Source of the DNA: Conyzicola nivalis_A
GTDB lineage: Bacteria > Actinomycetota > Actinomycetes > Actinomycetales > Microbacteriaceae
Direction: 5' to 3'
Assembly (NCBI RefSeq): GCF_040548875.1
Contig: NZ_JBEPSJ010000001.1
Span: forward strand, 186,001-250,000
DNA: 64,000 nucleotides
Within the stretch, counting starts at the first letter, position 1; each line of letters opens with the position of its first letter. Made by a program: the position numbers and the translations under genes. Under the pieces are notes generated by a model. The model searched no databases, had not been told where the DNA came from, and was given only the letters and a program-made list of their open reading frames with translations. This document shows, piece by piece, positions 8,271-16,442 of this stretch.

Positions 8271-8280
8271 GAATACTCAG
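8271..8280 (+). promoter_or_regulatory. Half-operator shared with the LysR/transporter region
   Basis: GAATACTCAG followed by GGTGC closely repeats the right arm CAATACTCAG plus GTGC of the long inverted repeat at 10047-10085. It lies 33 nt before bdhA. It could be a LysR site, or a shared -10-like TACTCA. Confidence 0.45.
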
Positions 8281-8312
8281 GGTGCGACCATTCGCCGTCG
8301 AAGGAGACCCCC

Positions 8313-9098
8313 ATGACCAGTCTTGGCATGACCAGTTCGGGCACGCTGACCGGCCGACGCGCTCTCGTCACGGGAGGCGCCAGCGGAATCGGCGCAGCGA
8401 CGGCACGGGCGCTCGCCGCGGCGGGCGCCCACGTCGTCATCGCCGACATCGACCGGGACGGCGCCGAGGCGGTGGCCGCGGAGATCGGCGGCTCGACCTG
8501 GATCGTCGACCTGGTCGACACCGCCGCGCTCGACGACGCCGGTCTCGCCCGCGCGCTCGACGGTGTCGACATCCTCGTCAACAACGCCGGGATCCAGCAC
8601 GTCGCCCCGATCGAGCAGTTCGAGCCGGAGAAGTTCCGGCGCATCCTGTCGCTGATGCTGGAGGCGCCGTTCCTCCTGATCCGCGCGGCGTTACCGGGCA
8701 TGTACGAGCGCGGGTTCGGCCGCATCGTCAACGTGTCGTCGGTGCACGGCCTGCGCGCGTCTCCGTTCAAGAGCGCCTACGTCACCGCGAAGCACGGTCT
8801 CGAAGGCCTCTCCAAGGTGACGGCGCTCGAAGGCGGCGACCACGGCGTGACCAGCAACTGCGTCAACCCCGGCTACGTGCGCACGCCCCTCGTCGAGTCG
8901 CAGATCGCGGCGCAGGCGGCCGCGCACGGCATCGACGAGTCAGAGGTGCTGGCCAAGATCATGCTCACCGAGAGCGCGATCAAGCGCCTCGTCGAACCCG
9001 AGGAGGTCGCCTCGCTCATTGCCTGGCTGGCCGCCCCCGACGCCGCGATGGTCACGGGCGCGAGCTACACGATGGACGGCGGCTGGTCGGCCCGCTAG
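8313..9098 (+). CDS. bdhA: D-3-hydroxybutyrate dehydrogenase (SDR family)
   Basis: This classical SDR (261 aa) probably oxidises D-3-hydroxybutyrate to acetoacetate with NAD. Visible are the cofactor motif TGGASGIGAATA, NNAG at about residue 89, and the catalytic Ser-Tyr-Lys in NVSSVHGLRAS and SAYVTAKHG. NPGYVRTPLVESQI and the ending TGASYTMDGGWSAR are characteristic of bacterial BdhA. The ATG at 8313 has the ribosome binding site GAAGGAGA and leaves a clean SDR N-terminus. Neighbouring scoAB would convert the acetoacetate to acetoacetyl-CoA, so the gene fits a ketone-body catabolic module. Confidence 0.87.
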   Translation: MTSLGMTSSGTLTGRRALVTGGASGIGAATARALAAAGAHVVIADIDRDGAEAVAAEIGGSTWIVDLVDTAALDDAGLARALDGVDILVNNAGIQHVAPIEQFEPEKFRRILSLMLEAPFLLIRAALPGMYERGFGRIVNVSSVHGLRASPFKSAYVTAKHGLEGLSKVTALEGGDHGVTSNCVNPGYVRTPLVESQIAAQAAAHGIDESEVLAKIMLTESAIKRLVEPEEVASLIAWLAAPDAAMVTGASYTMDGGWSAR

Positions 9099-10015
9099 GC
9101 ACGACCGAGGAGTTCCGCCGCGAACAGCGCGGTTTGCTCGCGCAGGGCGTCGGCGACGGCCGCGACCGCCGGGCGACGCAGCGAGTCGGTGCGCAGCACC
9201 ATCCAGTAGGGCAGCCGTTCGGCGAACACCTCCGGCAGCAGCCGCACCAGGTCGTCATGGCGGTCGGCCATAAAGCAGGGCACGAGCCCGATGCCCGCGC
9301 CCACCCGCGTCGCCTCGACGTGCACGAACACGTTGGTGGAGCTCAGAGAGTCGCGCATCGACGGCACCAGACGCCGGGGCGCATCCAGATCGTCGACCTG
9401 CAGCATGGAGTCGACGAAATACACGAGCGGATGACGCGTGAGCTCCTCTGCGGACGTCGGGGCGCCCCGTTCCGCCAGGTAGTCGCGCGACGCGTACATG
9501 CCGAGCACGTACTCGCCGAGGCGCACGGCCTCTGCGCGGTGCACCTGCGGCTCGCCCACCACCACCTCGATGTCGATGCCGGAGCGGATCTGCAGCGCCC
9601 TCCGCGTGACGGTGACGATCTCCACGGTGAGCGCCGGGTGCGACCGCTGCAGGCGGGCGATCGCGGGAGCCGCGATGTACGCGCTGAAACCGTCGGTCGC
9701 GGTCATGCGCACCACTCCGGAGAGCTGGCGGGGTGCGTCGGGGCCGCCGTCGAAGGCGGAGACCGCCGCCTCGACCTCCTCGGCCGCGGTCGCCGCGCGC
9801 CGGCCGAGCTCTGTCAGCTCCCAGCCGCCGGCCGCCCGCGACAGCACCCGGCCGCCGAGCGCCTTCTCGAGCGAGTTGATGCGGCGGGAGATCGTGGTGT
9901 GGTTGAGCCCGAGGCTCTCAGCGGCCGCGGTGAAGCGGCCGGTGCGCGCGACGGCGAGCAGCACGAGCAGGTCGTCGGGGTTCGGCAGGGAGGTCGTGGG
10001 GGAGACGGGCGCCAT
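9095..10015 (-). CDS. LysR-family transcriptional regulator
   Basis: A 306-aa LysR-type regulator. The winged helix-turn-helix is at residues 10-70 (LLVLLAVARTGRFTAAAESLGLNHTTISRRINSLEKALGGRVL), followed by the periplasmic-binding-like effector domain. It is divergent from the MHS transporter, and its 3' end overlaps the bdhA stop by 4 nt in convergent orientation. A 39-bp inverted repeat lies between it and the transporter, and one arm recurs near bdhA. Control of the hydroxybutyrate module is therefore inferred. A -10 box CATAAT lies 7 nt before the ATG at 10015, so the mRNA is probably leaderless. Confidence 0.88.
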   Translation of the reverse strand: MAPVSPTTSLPNPDDLLVLLAVARTGRFTAAAESLGLNHTTISRRINSLEKALGGRVLSRAAGGWELTELGRRAATAAEEVEAAVSAFDGGPDAPRQLSGVVRMTATDGFSAYIAAPAIARLQRSHPALTVEIVTVTRRALQIRSGIDIEVVVGEPQVHRAEAVRLGEYVLGMYASRDYLAERGAPTSAEELTRHPLVYFVDSMLQVDDLDAPRRLVPSMRDSLSSTNVFVHVEATRVGAGIGLVPCFMADRHDDLVRLLPEVFAERLPYWMVLRTDSLRRPAVAAVADALREQTALFAAELLGRA

Positions 10016-10022
10016 ATCTGCA

Positions 10023-10028
10023 ATTATG
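10023..10028 (-). promoter_or_regulatory. -10 element of the LysR gene
   Basis: CATAAT on the minus strand, 7 nt before the ATG at 10015, with no ribosome binding site. It is close to the consensus TATAAT. Confidence 0.5.
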
Positions 10029-10046
10029 CACAGGGAATGTGCGCAA

Positions 10047-10085
10047 CTGAGTATTGTCGCGCACCCTGTCTGCACCAATACTCAG
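10047..10085. promoter_or_regulatory. 39-bp inverted repeat, candidate LysR operator
   Basis: CTGAGTATTG at 10047-10056 and CAATACTCAG at 10076-10085 are perfect 10-bp inverted arms separated by 19 nt. They lie between the divergent LysR and transporter genes, about 30 nt from the regulator start and 48 nt from the transporter start. This is the place and size expected for a LysR tetramer site. Confidence 0.6.
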
Positions 10086-10132
10086 GTGCAGACAATCGCA
10101 ACCCATGTCAGTGACGACAGTGGAGGACACTC

Positions 10133-11542
10133 ATGACCGCACACAGCGACGCGCCCACGGCGCGACGATCGAAATCCGGAGCTTCGAGTTCGGGCGACGG
10201 AGAGGGCAAGGTCTCCGGGCTGAAGAAGGTGGTTGCCGCCTCCATGGTCGGCACCGTCGTCGAGTGGTACGAGTTCTTCCTCTACGCCACCGCCGCGAGC
10301 CTGGTCTTCGGTACCGTGTTCTTCCCGAACGCGGGAACCCAGCTCGACGGCATCATCGCCGCGTTCCTCACCTACGCCGTGGGTTTCATCGCCCGGCCGC
10401 TCGGCGGGATCGTCTTCGGCCAGATCGGCGACAAGCTCGGGCGCAAGCACACCCTGCAGGTGACGATCGTGCTCGTCGGAGTCGCGACCTTCCTCATGGG
10501 CTGCCTGCCCGGCTTCAACACCATCGGGTACTGGGCACCCGCGCTCCTGGTCGCGCTGCGATTCATCCAGGGCTTCGCGGTCGGCGGTGAATGGGGCGGC
10601 GCCGTGCTGCTCGTCGCCGAGCACAGCCCGAACAAGTCGCGCGCGTTCTGGTCGAGCTGGCCCCAGGCCGCGGTCCCGGTCGGAAACCTGCTCGCGACGG
10701 CCGTCCTGCTGCTGATGTCGACGATCCTCACGAACGAGCAGTTCCTCAGCTGGGGCTGGCGCGTGGCCTTCTGGCTCTCCGCGGTGATCGTGCTGATCGG
10801 CTACTACATCCGCACCCACGTCAGCGAGGCACCGATCTTCCTCGAGGCGCGCGAGCGGGTGGAGCGCACCAAGGAGGCGAGCTACGGTGTCCGCGAGGTC
10901 ATCAAGCGCTACCCGAAGGGCATCTTGCAGGCCATGGGGCTGCGGTTCGCCGAGAACATCCTCTACTACACGATCGTCAGCTTCTCGATCGTCTATCTCG
11001 TGACGGTGCACCAGTACAACACCGCGCAGCTGCTGCTCGCGCTGCTCATCGCTCACGTCGTGCACTTCCTCGTGATCCCGCAGGTGGGGCGTCTGGCCGA
11101 CCGCATCGGGCGCAAGCCCGTGTACTTCACCGGTGCCGTGCTCGGCGCCACCTGGGCGTTCTTCGCCTTCCCGCTGTTCGACACCCTCAACCCGGCGATC
11201 ATCGTGCTCGCGATCGCGATCGGCCTCGTCTTCCACGCGCTGATGTATGCCGGCCAGCCGGCGATCATGAGCGAGATGTTCCCCACCCGTATGCGCTACT
11301 CGGGTGTCTCGCTCGGCTACCAGGTCACATCGATCATCGCCGGCTCGCTCGCCCCGATCATCGCCACGGGGCTGCTGCAGGCCTACGGCTCCTGGGTGCC
11401 GGTGGCGATCTACCTCGTCGTCGCCTGCGCGATCACGGCGATCACCGTCGTGACGCTGCGCGAGACGAAGGGTGCGTCGCTGCGTGAGATCGACGCGGAG
11501 GACGCCGAGAGATTCGACCTCGCACCGCTGCCCACGAAGTAG
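10133..11542 (+). CDS. MFS transporter, metabolite:H+ symporter (MHS) family
   Basis: A 12-helix major facilitator of 469 aa related to the KgtP/ProP/ShiA group of proton symporters for organic acids. Signatures are VVEWYEFFLYATAA in helix 1, the loop GQIGDKLGRKHTLQ, RFIQGFAVGGEWGGAVLLVAEH in helices 4-5, and the second loop LADRIGRKPV. A charged Ser-rich cytoplasmic N-terminus of about 30 residues precedes helix 1. GGAGGACACTC precedes the ATG. With bdhA, scoAB and the LysR regulator as neighbours, uptake of 3-hydroxybutyrate or acetoacetate is the likely role; the substrate itself is inferred. Confidence 0.85.
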   Translation: MTAHSDAPTARRSKSGASSSGDGEGKVSGLKKVVAASMVGTVVEWYEFFLYATAASLVFGTVFFPNAGTQLDGIIAAFLTYAVGFIARPLGGIVFGQIGDKLGRKHTLQVTIVLVGVATFLMGCLPGFNTIGYWAPALLVALRFIQGFAVGGEWGGAVLLVAEHSPNKSRAFWSSWPQAAVPVGNLLATAVLLLMSTILTNEQFLSWGWRVAFWLSAVIVLIGYYIRTHVSEAPIFLEARERVERTKEASYGVREVIKRYPKGILQAMGLRFAENILYYTIVSFSIVYLVTVHQYNTAQLLLALLIAHVVHFLVIPQVGRLADRIGRKPVYFTGAVLGATWAFFAFPLFDTLNPAIIVLAIAIGLVFHALMYAGQPAIMSEMFPTRMRYSGVSLGYQVTSIIAGSLAPIIATGLLQAYGSWVPVAIYLVVACAITAITVVTLRETKGASLREIDAEDAERFDLAPLPTK

Positions 11543-11564
11543 CAATCGGAGTTACACTGGAAGG

Positions 11565-11584
11565 CCGCATCCTTCGGGATACGG
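11565..11584 (+). terminator. UUCG-loop hairpin between transporter and ssrA
   Basis: CCGCATCC-TTCG-GGATACGG makes an 8-bp stem with one C-A mismatch and a stable UUCG loop, 23 nt after the transporter stop and 55 nt before ssrA. It may end the transporter mRNA; there is no U-tract. Confidence 0.4.
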
Positions 11585-11638
11585 ATTGATAATTCAACAG
11601 CGCGCGACAGTGCCACTCTTCTGCACAGAAGTGACCAT

Positions 11639-12013
11639 GGGGATGATCGGTTTCGACATTGCCTGCAAAACTGTGAGAAGCGGGTCGAGGATGCAGGCTT
11701 ATCTCGTAAACGATGTCTGCAAACTATAAGTGCCGATTCCAAGCGCACTGACTTCGCCCTCGCTGCCTAAGCGAGCGCACTAAAGAAGTCCGTCAGTCCG
11801 AGAATGCTCTCTACTCGGATCCTGGCGTAATTTAGAGAGATTGCTGCGTGGTTACGCCTTAGGGCTACGCGGGACTTGAACTATGGCTGGGCTCGTTGAC
11901 CTAGATGCTCGCAGCAAAGGTCAGAGCCGAGTAGAACGTCTTTGCGAGCTACACCCGTAGAAGGCACAGAATTACAGCAGTGGACCGGGGTTCAATTCCC
12001 CGCATCTCCACCA
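11639..12013 (+). ncRNA. ssrA: Transfer-messenger RNA (tmRNA)
   Basis: tmRNA rescues stalled ribosomes together with SmpB. The 5' end GGGGATGATCGGTTTCGACATT and the 3' end GGTTCAATTCCCCGCATCTCCACCA-type sequence are diagnostic. GGGGAUG pairs with CAUCUCC to form the acceptor stem, the T-arm carries GTTCAATTC, and ACCA is encoded at 12010-12013. The tag frame at 11732-11770 reads ADSKRTDFALAA followed by TAA, with GCC as resume codon, ending in the actinobacterial ALAA degradation signal. Length is 375 nt. A long hairpin lies 40 nt downstream. Unlike the common order, smpB is about 9.4 kb upstream. Confidence 0.98.
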
Positions 12014-12052
12014 TGGGCGCTGTCGCGCGTTGGTGAAATTCTTTTCTTGGCA

Positions 12053-12089
12053 GATCCCCGGAATCTGGCGGCAAACCGCCCCGGGGATC
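12053..12089 (+). terminator. Long hairpin downstream of ssrA
   Basis: GATCCCCGG (12053-12061) pairs with CCGGGGATC (12081-12089). After a 5-nt bulge, GGCGG pairs with CCGCC around a CAAA loop. This 14-bp stem starts 40 nt after the tmRNA end and is followed by GCTTCTTTAA. It is the best candidate for the ssrA terminator. Confidence 0.65.
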
Positions 12090-12131
12090 AGCTTCTTTAA
12101 GGGCCACGTCACCCGAAATCCGGAAAAATAT

Positions 12132-12151
12132 GTACCCCCCATTCGGGGTAC
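12132..12151. promoter_or_regulatory. Inverted repeat next to a TAGGCT box
   Basis: GTACCCC, 6-nt loop, GGGGTAC. A TAGGCT -10-like box follows at 12160-12165, about 130 nt before the acyltransferase. The repeat therefore lies in the -35 region and may be an operator. The remainder of the 12090-12295 gap shows nothing else. Confidence 0.3.
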
Positions 12152-12295
12152 GCCTCGGATAGGCTGTCCACGTTTCCCCTCCTGTGTTCGGGCTCCCCGA
12201 GTCGATGACGACTGGTCCGACCGAGTTTCGCGGGTGGCAGATTCTCCGCATCGACGCGGCTCAACAAGAACGCCCATCGATTGCAAAGGACCGCC

Positions 12296-14446
12296 ATGAC
12301 CGACGTCATCAGCCACTCGACGCCCTCCGGCCGCTCCCACGCGCTGGCAACCGACGAAGACGGCCGACCGGTATTCGTCAAGGAGCCGAAGCCGACGCGC
12401 GCCAAGTCCACGCTCCGCCCCGAGATCCAGGCCCTGCGGGCGGTCGCCGTTCTCGTGGTTGTCGTCTACCACCTGTGGCCGAACACCCTCACCGGCGGAT
12501 TCGTCGGCGTCGACGTGTTCTTCGTGATCTCCGGTTTTCTCATCACCGCTCACCTGCTGCGCGAGGCCGAGCGAACCGGACGCGTCTCCCTCCCGCGGTT
12601 CTGGGCCAAACGCATCCGCCGGCTGCTGCCCGCGTCGCTCACTGTGCTCGCCGCGTCGGCGGTCGGCGTCTTCCTGCTCGTGCCCCAGCTCTACTGGGAG
12701 CAGTTCTACAAGGAGATCGCCGCGAGCGCCCTCTACGTGCAGAACTGGGTGCTCGCCTCGTCGAGCATCGACTACCTCGCGGCCGAGAACGTGGCGTCTC
12801 CGGTGCAGCACTTCTGGTCGCTCTCGGTCGAGGAGCAGTTCTACCTGGTCTGGCCCATCCTCATCGGCGTCGTCGTGCTGGTCGCGCAGCGGCTGGGCGC
12901 CCGCGCCCGGCACACCGCCGTGTTCGTCGCGCTCGCGCTGGTCGCCGTCGCGTCGTTCGCGTTCTCCGTCAGCTACACCGACACGAATCCCGGCGAGGCC
13001 TACTTCGCCACCACGACCCGCGCGTGGGAGTTCGCCGCCGGCGGCCTGCTGGCCGTGATCGGCACCGCGACGCTGCGCGCGTCGAACGGGCTGCGCACCC
13101 TCGTCGCCTACGCCGGCTGGGCGGGAATCGCCTACGCGGTCGTCACGTATTCCGGCGAGACCGTGTTCCCCGGGTCCGCCGCCCTGATCCCCGTCGTCGC
13201 CACCCTCGCCGTGATCTGGGCGGGCGACCCCGACTCCGCCCTCTCGCCGAACAGGCTGATGGGCGCGCGACCCGTGCAGTTCGTCGGCGGAATCTCGTAC
13301 TCGGTATACCTCTGGCACTGGCCGATCATCGTGTTCGGCACGATCGTCTTCACCGAGCTCGAGGTCGCCAGCAAGTTCGCCATCATCATCGTGTCCATCG
13401 CCCTGGCCTGGCTCACCACCACCCTCATCGAGAACCCCGCCCGCGACTGGAAGGTGCTCGTCGGTCGGCGTCCGCGCTGGACGGCGCTCGCCATGGTCGT
13501 CGCGATGATCGTGGTCGCTGTGCCCACCGCGCTCGCCTCGCAGTCGATGGCCACGCAGGCCACGGCCGAGACCGCCCGCGCCGCGACGGTCGCCGCGACC
13601 GCCGGCGAGTGCTTCGGAGCATCGGCGCTCGCGCTCCCCGACGGCGCCTGCGACGACATCGAGCACGAGACCCTCACCCCGCTGCCGTCCTTCGCCGTCG
13701 AAGACGAGGCGGAGATCTACACCAACGGCTGCTACTCCGACCTGGTGACGCCCGACGTCAACACCTGCGTCGTCGGCGACCCGGCATCCGAGACCACGGT
13801 CGGTCTGATCGGCGACTCGCACGCCGCCTCCTGGTACCCGGCGATGAAGACGATCGCCGAGGACAACGCCTGGGCGCTCTCGCCGTTTATGAAGTCGTCG
13901 TGCCCCATGTCGGCCGCGACCAAGCAGGATGACGCCGCCGACATCGAGCGCTCGTGCTCGACCTGGAACGACTCCCTGGCCGACGAGCTCGCCTCGGACG
14001 AGCCGCTCGACGTCGTCGTGCTCGCCCACAGCGCCGCCGGCGACAAGTACGGCTCCGACAAGGCGACCATCGCGGGGTTCCGCGAGGCCTGGGCCCCGCT
14101 CGTCGAGCGCGGCACCGAGGTGGTCGTCATCCGCGACATCCCGCAGATGACCGCCGGAACCAACCTCTGCATCTCGGAGACGGCGGGCGAAGAGGGAGCC
14201 TGCGACCGTCCGGAGAACGAGGCCGTGCACGACGACCTGCTGGTCGAGGCCGCGAAGGGCCAGCCCGGCGTGACCGTCGTCGACATGAACGACTTCTTCT
14301 GCGAGAACGGCACGTGCAGCCCCGTCGTCGGAGGCGTCGTCGGCTACCGCGACAGCCACCACATCACCGCCACCTACGCCACGACCCTGGCGCCGTACCT
14401 CGGCGAACGGCTCGAGACCGCCGTGCCCGAGATCGCGGGGGAGTAG
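12296..14446 (+). CDS. OafA-type acyltransferase with SGNH domain
   Basis: A 716-aa membrane O-acyltransferase that probably acetylates a cell-surface glycan. The N-terminal two-thirds is the acyltransferase-3 domain: RPEIQALRAVAVLVVVVYHLWP with the catalytic His, then GFVGVDVFFVISGFLIT, RFWAKRIRRLLPA and QHFWSLSVEEQFYLVWP, with about ten membrane helices. The C-terminal third, outside the membrane, is an SGNH-like esterase domain with GLIGDSHAASWYP (nucleophile Ser) and DSHHITATYA (catalytic Asp and His). Four or more Cys pairs in that part may form disulfides. AAAGGA precedes the chosen ATG at 12296. Confidence 0.9.
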   Translation: MTDVISHSTPSGRSHALATDEDGRPVFVKEPKPTRAKSTLRPEIQALRAVAVLVVVVYHLWPNTLTGGFVGVDVFFVISGFLITAHLLREAERTGRVSLPRFWAKRIRRLLPASLTVLAASAVGVFLLVPQLYWEQFYKEIAASALYVQNWVLASSSIDYLAAENVASPVQHFWSLSVEEQFYLVWPILIGVVVLVAQRLGARARHTAVFVALALVAVASFAFSVSYTDTNPGEAYFATTTRAWEFAAGGLLAVIGTATLRASNGLRTLVAYAGWAGIAYAVVTYSGETVFPGSAALIPVVATLAVIWAGDPDSALSPNRLMGARPVQFVGGISYSVYLWHWPIIVFGTIVFTELEVASKFAIIIVSIALAWLTTTLIENPARDWKVLVGRRPRWTALAMVVAMIVVAVPTALASQSMATQATAETARAATVAATAGECFGASALALPDGACDDIEHETLTPLPSFAVEDEAEIYTNGCYSDLVTPDVNTCVVGDPASETTVGLIGDSHAASWYPAMKTIAEDNAWALSPFMKSSCPMSAATKQDDAADIERSCSTWNDSLADELASDEPLDVVVLAHSAAGDKYGSDKATIAGFREAWAPLVERGTEVVVIRDIPQMTAGTNLCISETAGEEGACDRPENEAVHDDLLVEAAKGQPGVTVVDMNDFFCENGTCSPVVGGVVGYRDSHHITATYATTLAPYLGERLETAVPEIAGE

Positions 14447-14456
14447 GGCGCGGCCG

Positions 14457-15116
14457 TCAGCCGGCCAGTCCCTCCTCCTTCGCGAGGATCGCGGCCTGCA
14501 CCCGCGACGAGCAGCCCAGCTTTCCGAGCAGGCGCGACACGTGTGTCTTCGCCGTGGCCACGGAGATCGTCAGCCGCCCGGCGATCTGCCGGTTGGACAG
14601 CCCCTCGGCGACGAGCCGCAGGATGTCGAGCTCGCGCGGCGTGAGCGCGGCCAGCCGGGTGCTCGGCGGGATCGGGGCGGCACGCGCCCGGTCGAGCTGA
14701 ACGAACTCGTCGAGGATGCGCCGCGTGACCTCGGGTGCCACGACCGACTCCCCGGCCGCGAGCCGGCGCACCGAGTCGATCAGCCCGGCCGGGTCGACGG
14801 TCTTGAGCAGGAACCCGCTCGCCCCGGCCCGCAACGCCCCGAACACGTAGTCGTCGAGGTCGAAGGTCGTGAGCACCAGCACCGCGCCGTGCCCCGCCCG
14901 CACGATCTGCTCGGTCGCCGCGATGCCGTCCACCCCCGGCATCCGCACGTCCATCAGCACCACGTCGGGGCGTAACGCCGCCGCCTGACGCACCGCGGTC
15001 GCCCCGTCGCCGGCCTCGCCGACCACGGTGATGTCGTCGGCGGCCTCGAGGATCAGCCTCAGCCCCACCCGGATCGCCCCGTGGTCGTCGGCGATGAGCA
15101 CACGCGCCGCGCTCAC
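14457..15116 (-). CDS. NarL/LuxR-family response regulator
   Basis: A 219-aa response regulator. The receiver domain starts with RVLIADDHGAIRVGL, and the phospho-acceptor is the Asp in PDVVLMDVRMPGVDG; the conserved Thr and Lys are in LVLTTF and GFLLKT. The C-terminal LuxR-type DNA-binding domain is LTPRELDILRLVAEGLSNRQIAGRLTISVATAKTHVSRLLGKLG. The GTG at 15116 overlaps the stop of the kinase gene by 4 nt, so the two are co-translated. It is the output partner of the kinase at 15113-16324; no target gene is evident. Confidence 0.93.
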   Translation of the reverse strand: MSAARVLIADDHGAIRVGLRLILEAADDITVVGEAGDGATAVRQAAALRPDVVLMDVRMPGVDGIAATEQIVRAGHGAVLVLTTFDLDDYVFGALRAGASGFLLKTVDPAGLIDSVRRLAAGESVVAPEVTRRILDEFVQLDRARAAPIPPSTRLAALTPRELDILRLVAEGLSNRQIAGRLTISVATAKTHVSRLLGKLGCSSRVQAAILAKEEGLAG

Positions 15117-16324
15117 GGTCGCGCCCCCGGCAGGTGGGCCGCGACGACCCACTCCGAGTCGCCCGACTCGACGTCGAGGCGGCCGCCGACCGCGTGCGCC
15201 CGCTCGGCCATGGTGACGAGACCCACGCCGTCGTGCGGGGCGGATGCCTCGGCTCCACCCCCGGCGACGGTGCGGGTCGACCGCACCGTCAGGTCGGCCC
15301 CGCCGTCGCCCGACGACGAGACGAGCACCACGACGTCGCTGCCCGGCGCGTGTTTCGCGGCGTTCATCAGCGCCTCCTGGGCGATGCGGTAGGCGGTGTT
15401 CTGCGTCGCCGGATCCACGTCGGCCAGGGAGGCCGGCTCCGGCGTCTCCAGCCGCACCGCGATACCCATGCCCCTCGCGCGGTCGACGAGCCCGCCCAGG
15501 TCGGCGAGCGTGGCCGACTCCGGCGGTGCATGCGCGGTCGAGCGCAGCAGGGTGATCATCGAGCGCAGGTCGGTGTGGGCGGCGAGGGCGGACTCCCTGA
15601 TCGCCTCGAGGGCCGCCCGGTCACGGTCGGCATCGGGCGGGGATGCGAGCGCGGCCGCCGACCGGATCGCGACGGCCGACATGTGCGAGGCGACGAGGTC
15701 GTGCACGTCGCGCGCCATGGCGGTGCGCTCGTCGGCGACGGCGCGCTCGCGGGACAGCGCGTGGATGCGCTCCAGATCGGTGGTGCGTTCGGCGGCGAGG
15801 GCGATGATCTCGTTGCGTTTGCGCACGTCGGACGCCCACCACAGGGGAGTGGCGAGCAGCGCGAACATCTGCAGGCCCACGAAGAGGGCGACGCGCAGAT
15901 CGGAGCCGGCGAGGAGCGCGGCCACGGCGGGGCCGGCGATGCCCACAGCCGCGCCGACGACGAGCACCCGCCGCAGCCGCGGTGAGGCGGCGATCGCGGC
16001 CGAGTAGAGCACGTCGTAGAAGGCGAGCAGCGTGCCGAGGCTGCTGCCCAGGTAGAGGTCGAGCAGCAGTGCGGCCGTCGCGACGACGAGCGCGGTGCGC
16101 GGTGCGCGGCGCTTGAGCAGCATCGCTCCGCAGGCGACCCCGAGGGGCAGCAGGAACCACCACTGCGACCCGGGTGCACCCTGTCCGACGAACGCCCCCG
16201 ACCACAGCCCCGTGACGCCGAGGGCGATGAGCGCCCCGCCGAGCGCGAAGGTCAGCCCGGCGGCGACCGGCTCGGGCCAGTGGGCGCGCGCGACGGTCGG
16301 CGGCGCGGTCTGCTGGGTGGTCAC
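15113..16324 (-). CDS. DesK/NarX-type sensor histidine kinase
   Basis: A 403-aa membrane kinase of the HisKA_3 class. The first 160 residues hold about five membrane helices and almost no extracellular loop, so it probably senses a signal within the membrane. The dimerisation helix has DERTAMARDVHDLVASHMSAV with the phospho-acceptor His in ARDVHD. The ATPase domain has the N-box AYRIAQEALMNAAKHAPG and the G-box DGVGLVTMAERAHAVGG. The GTG at 16324 is chosen because TATAGGAGC stands directly before it. Operon with the response regulator by 4-nt overlap. Confidence 0.92.
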   Translation of the reverse strand: MTTQQTAPPTVARAHWPEPVAAGLTFALGGALIALGVTGLWSGAFVGQGAPGSQWWFLLPLGVACGAMLLKRRAPRTALVVATAALLLDLYLGSSLGTLLAFYDVLYSAAIAASPRLRRVLVVGAAVGIAGPAVAALLAGSDLRVALFVGLQMFALLATPLWWASDVRKRNEIIALAAERTTDLERIHALSRERAVADERTAMARDVHDLVASHMSAVAIRSAAALASPPDADRDRAALEAIRESALAAHTDLRSMITLLRSTAHAPPESATLADLGGLVDRARGMGIAVRLETPEPASLADVDPATQNTAYRIAQEALMNAAKHAPGSDVVVLVSSSGDGGADLTVRSTRTVAGGGAEASAPHDGVGLVTMAERAHAVGGRLDVESGDSEWVVAAHLPGARP

Positions 16325-16429
16325 GCTCCTATACCAGCACAGTGCGGCGCTCGGCGGGGTAGGCCGAAGGATGTACGTCCTGCCGGTTCGTCGTCCCCCT
16401 GGCCGATGGGGGAGCCGGCCGGGCGTCCG

Positions 16430-16435
16430 TAGCGT
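16430..16435 (+). promoter_or_regulatory. -10 element of the GAP-family gene
   Basis: TAGCGT followed by 7 nt and the ATG at 16443; leaderless-type spacing. Confidence 0.5.
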
Positions 16436-16442
16436 TGCCGCC

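Noticed and set aside
12014..12295. A small gene in the gap after ssrA
   Set aside because: Minus-strand frames reaching into ssrA are only shadows of the tmRNA and its hairpin; none has a start signal or family resemblance.
11990..12300. A genomic island integrated at the tmRNA 3' end
   Set aside because: tmRNA ends are common integration sites, but no second copy of the 3' end sequence, no integrase and no phage genes were seen in the window. The downstream acyltransferase has the same codon style as its neighbours.
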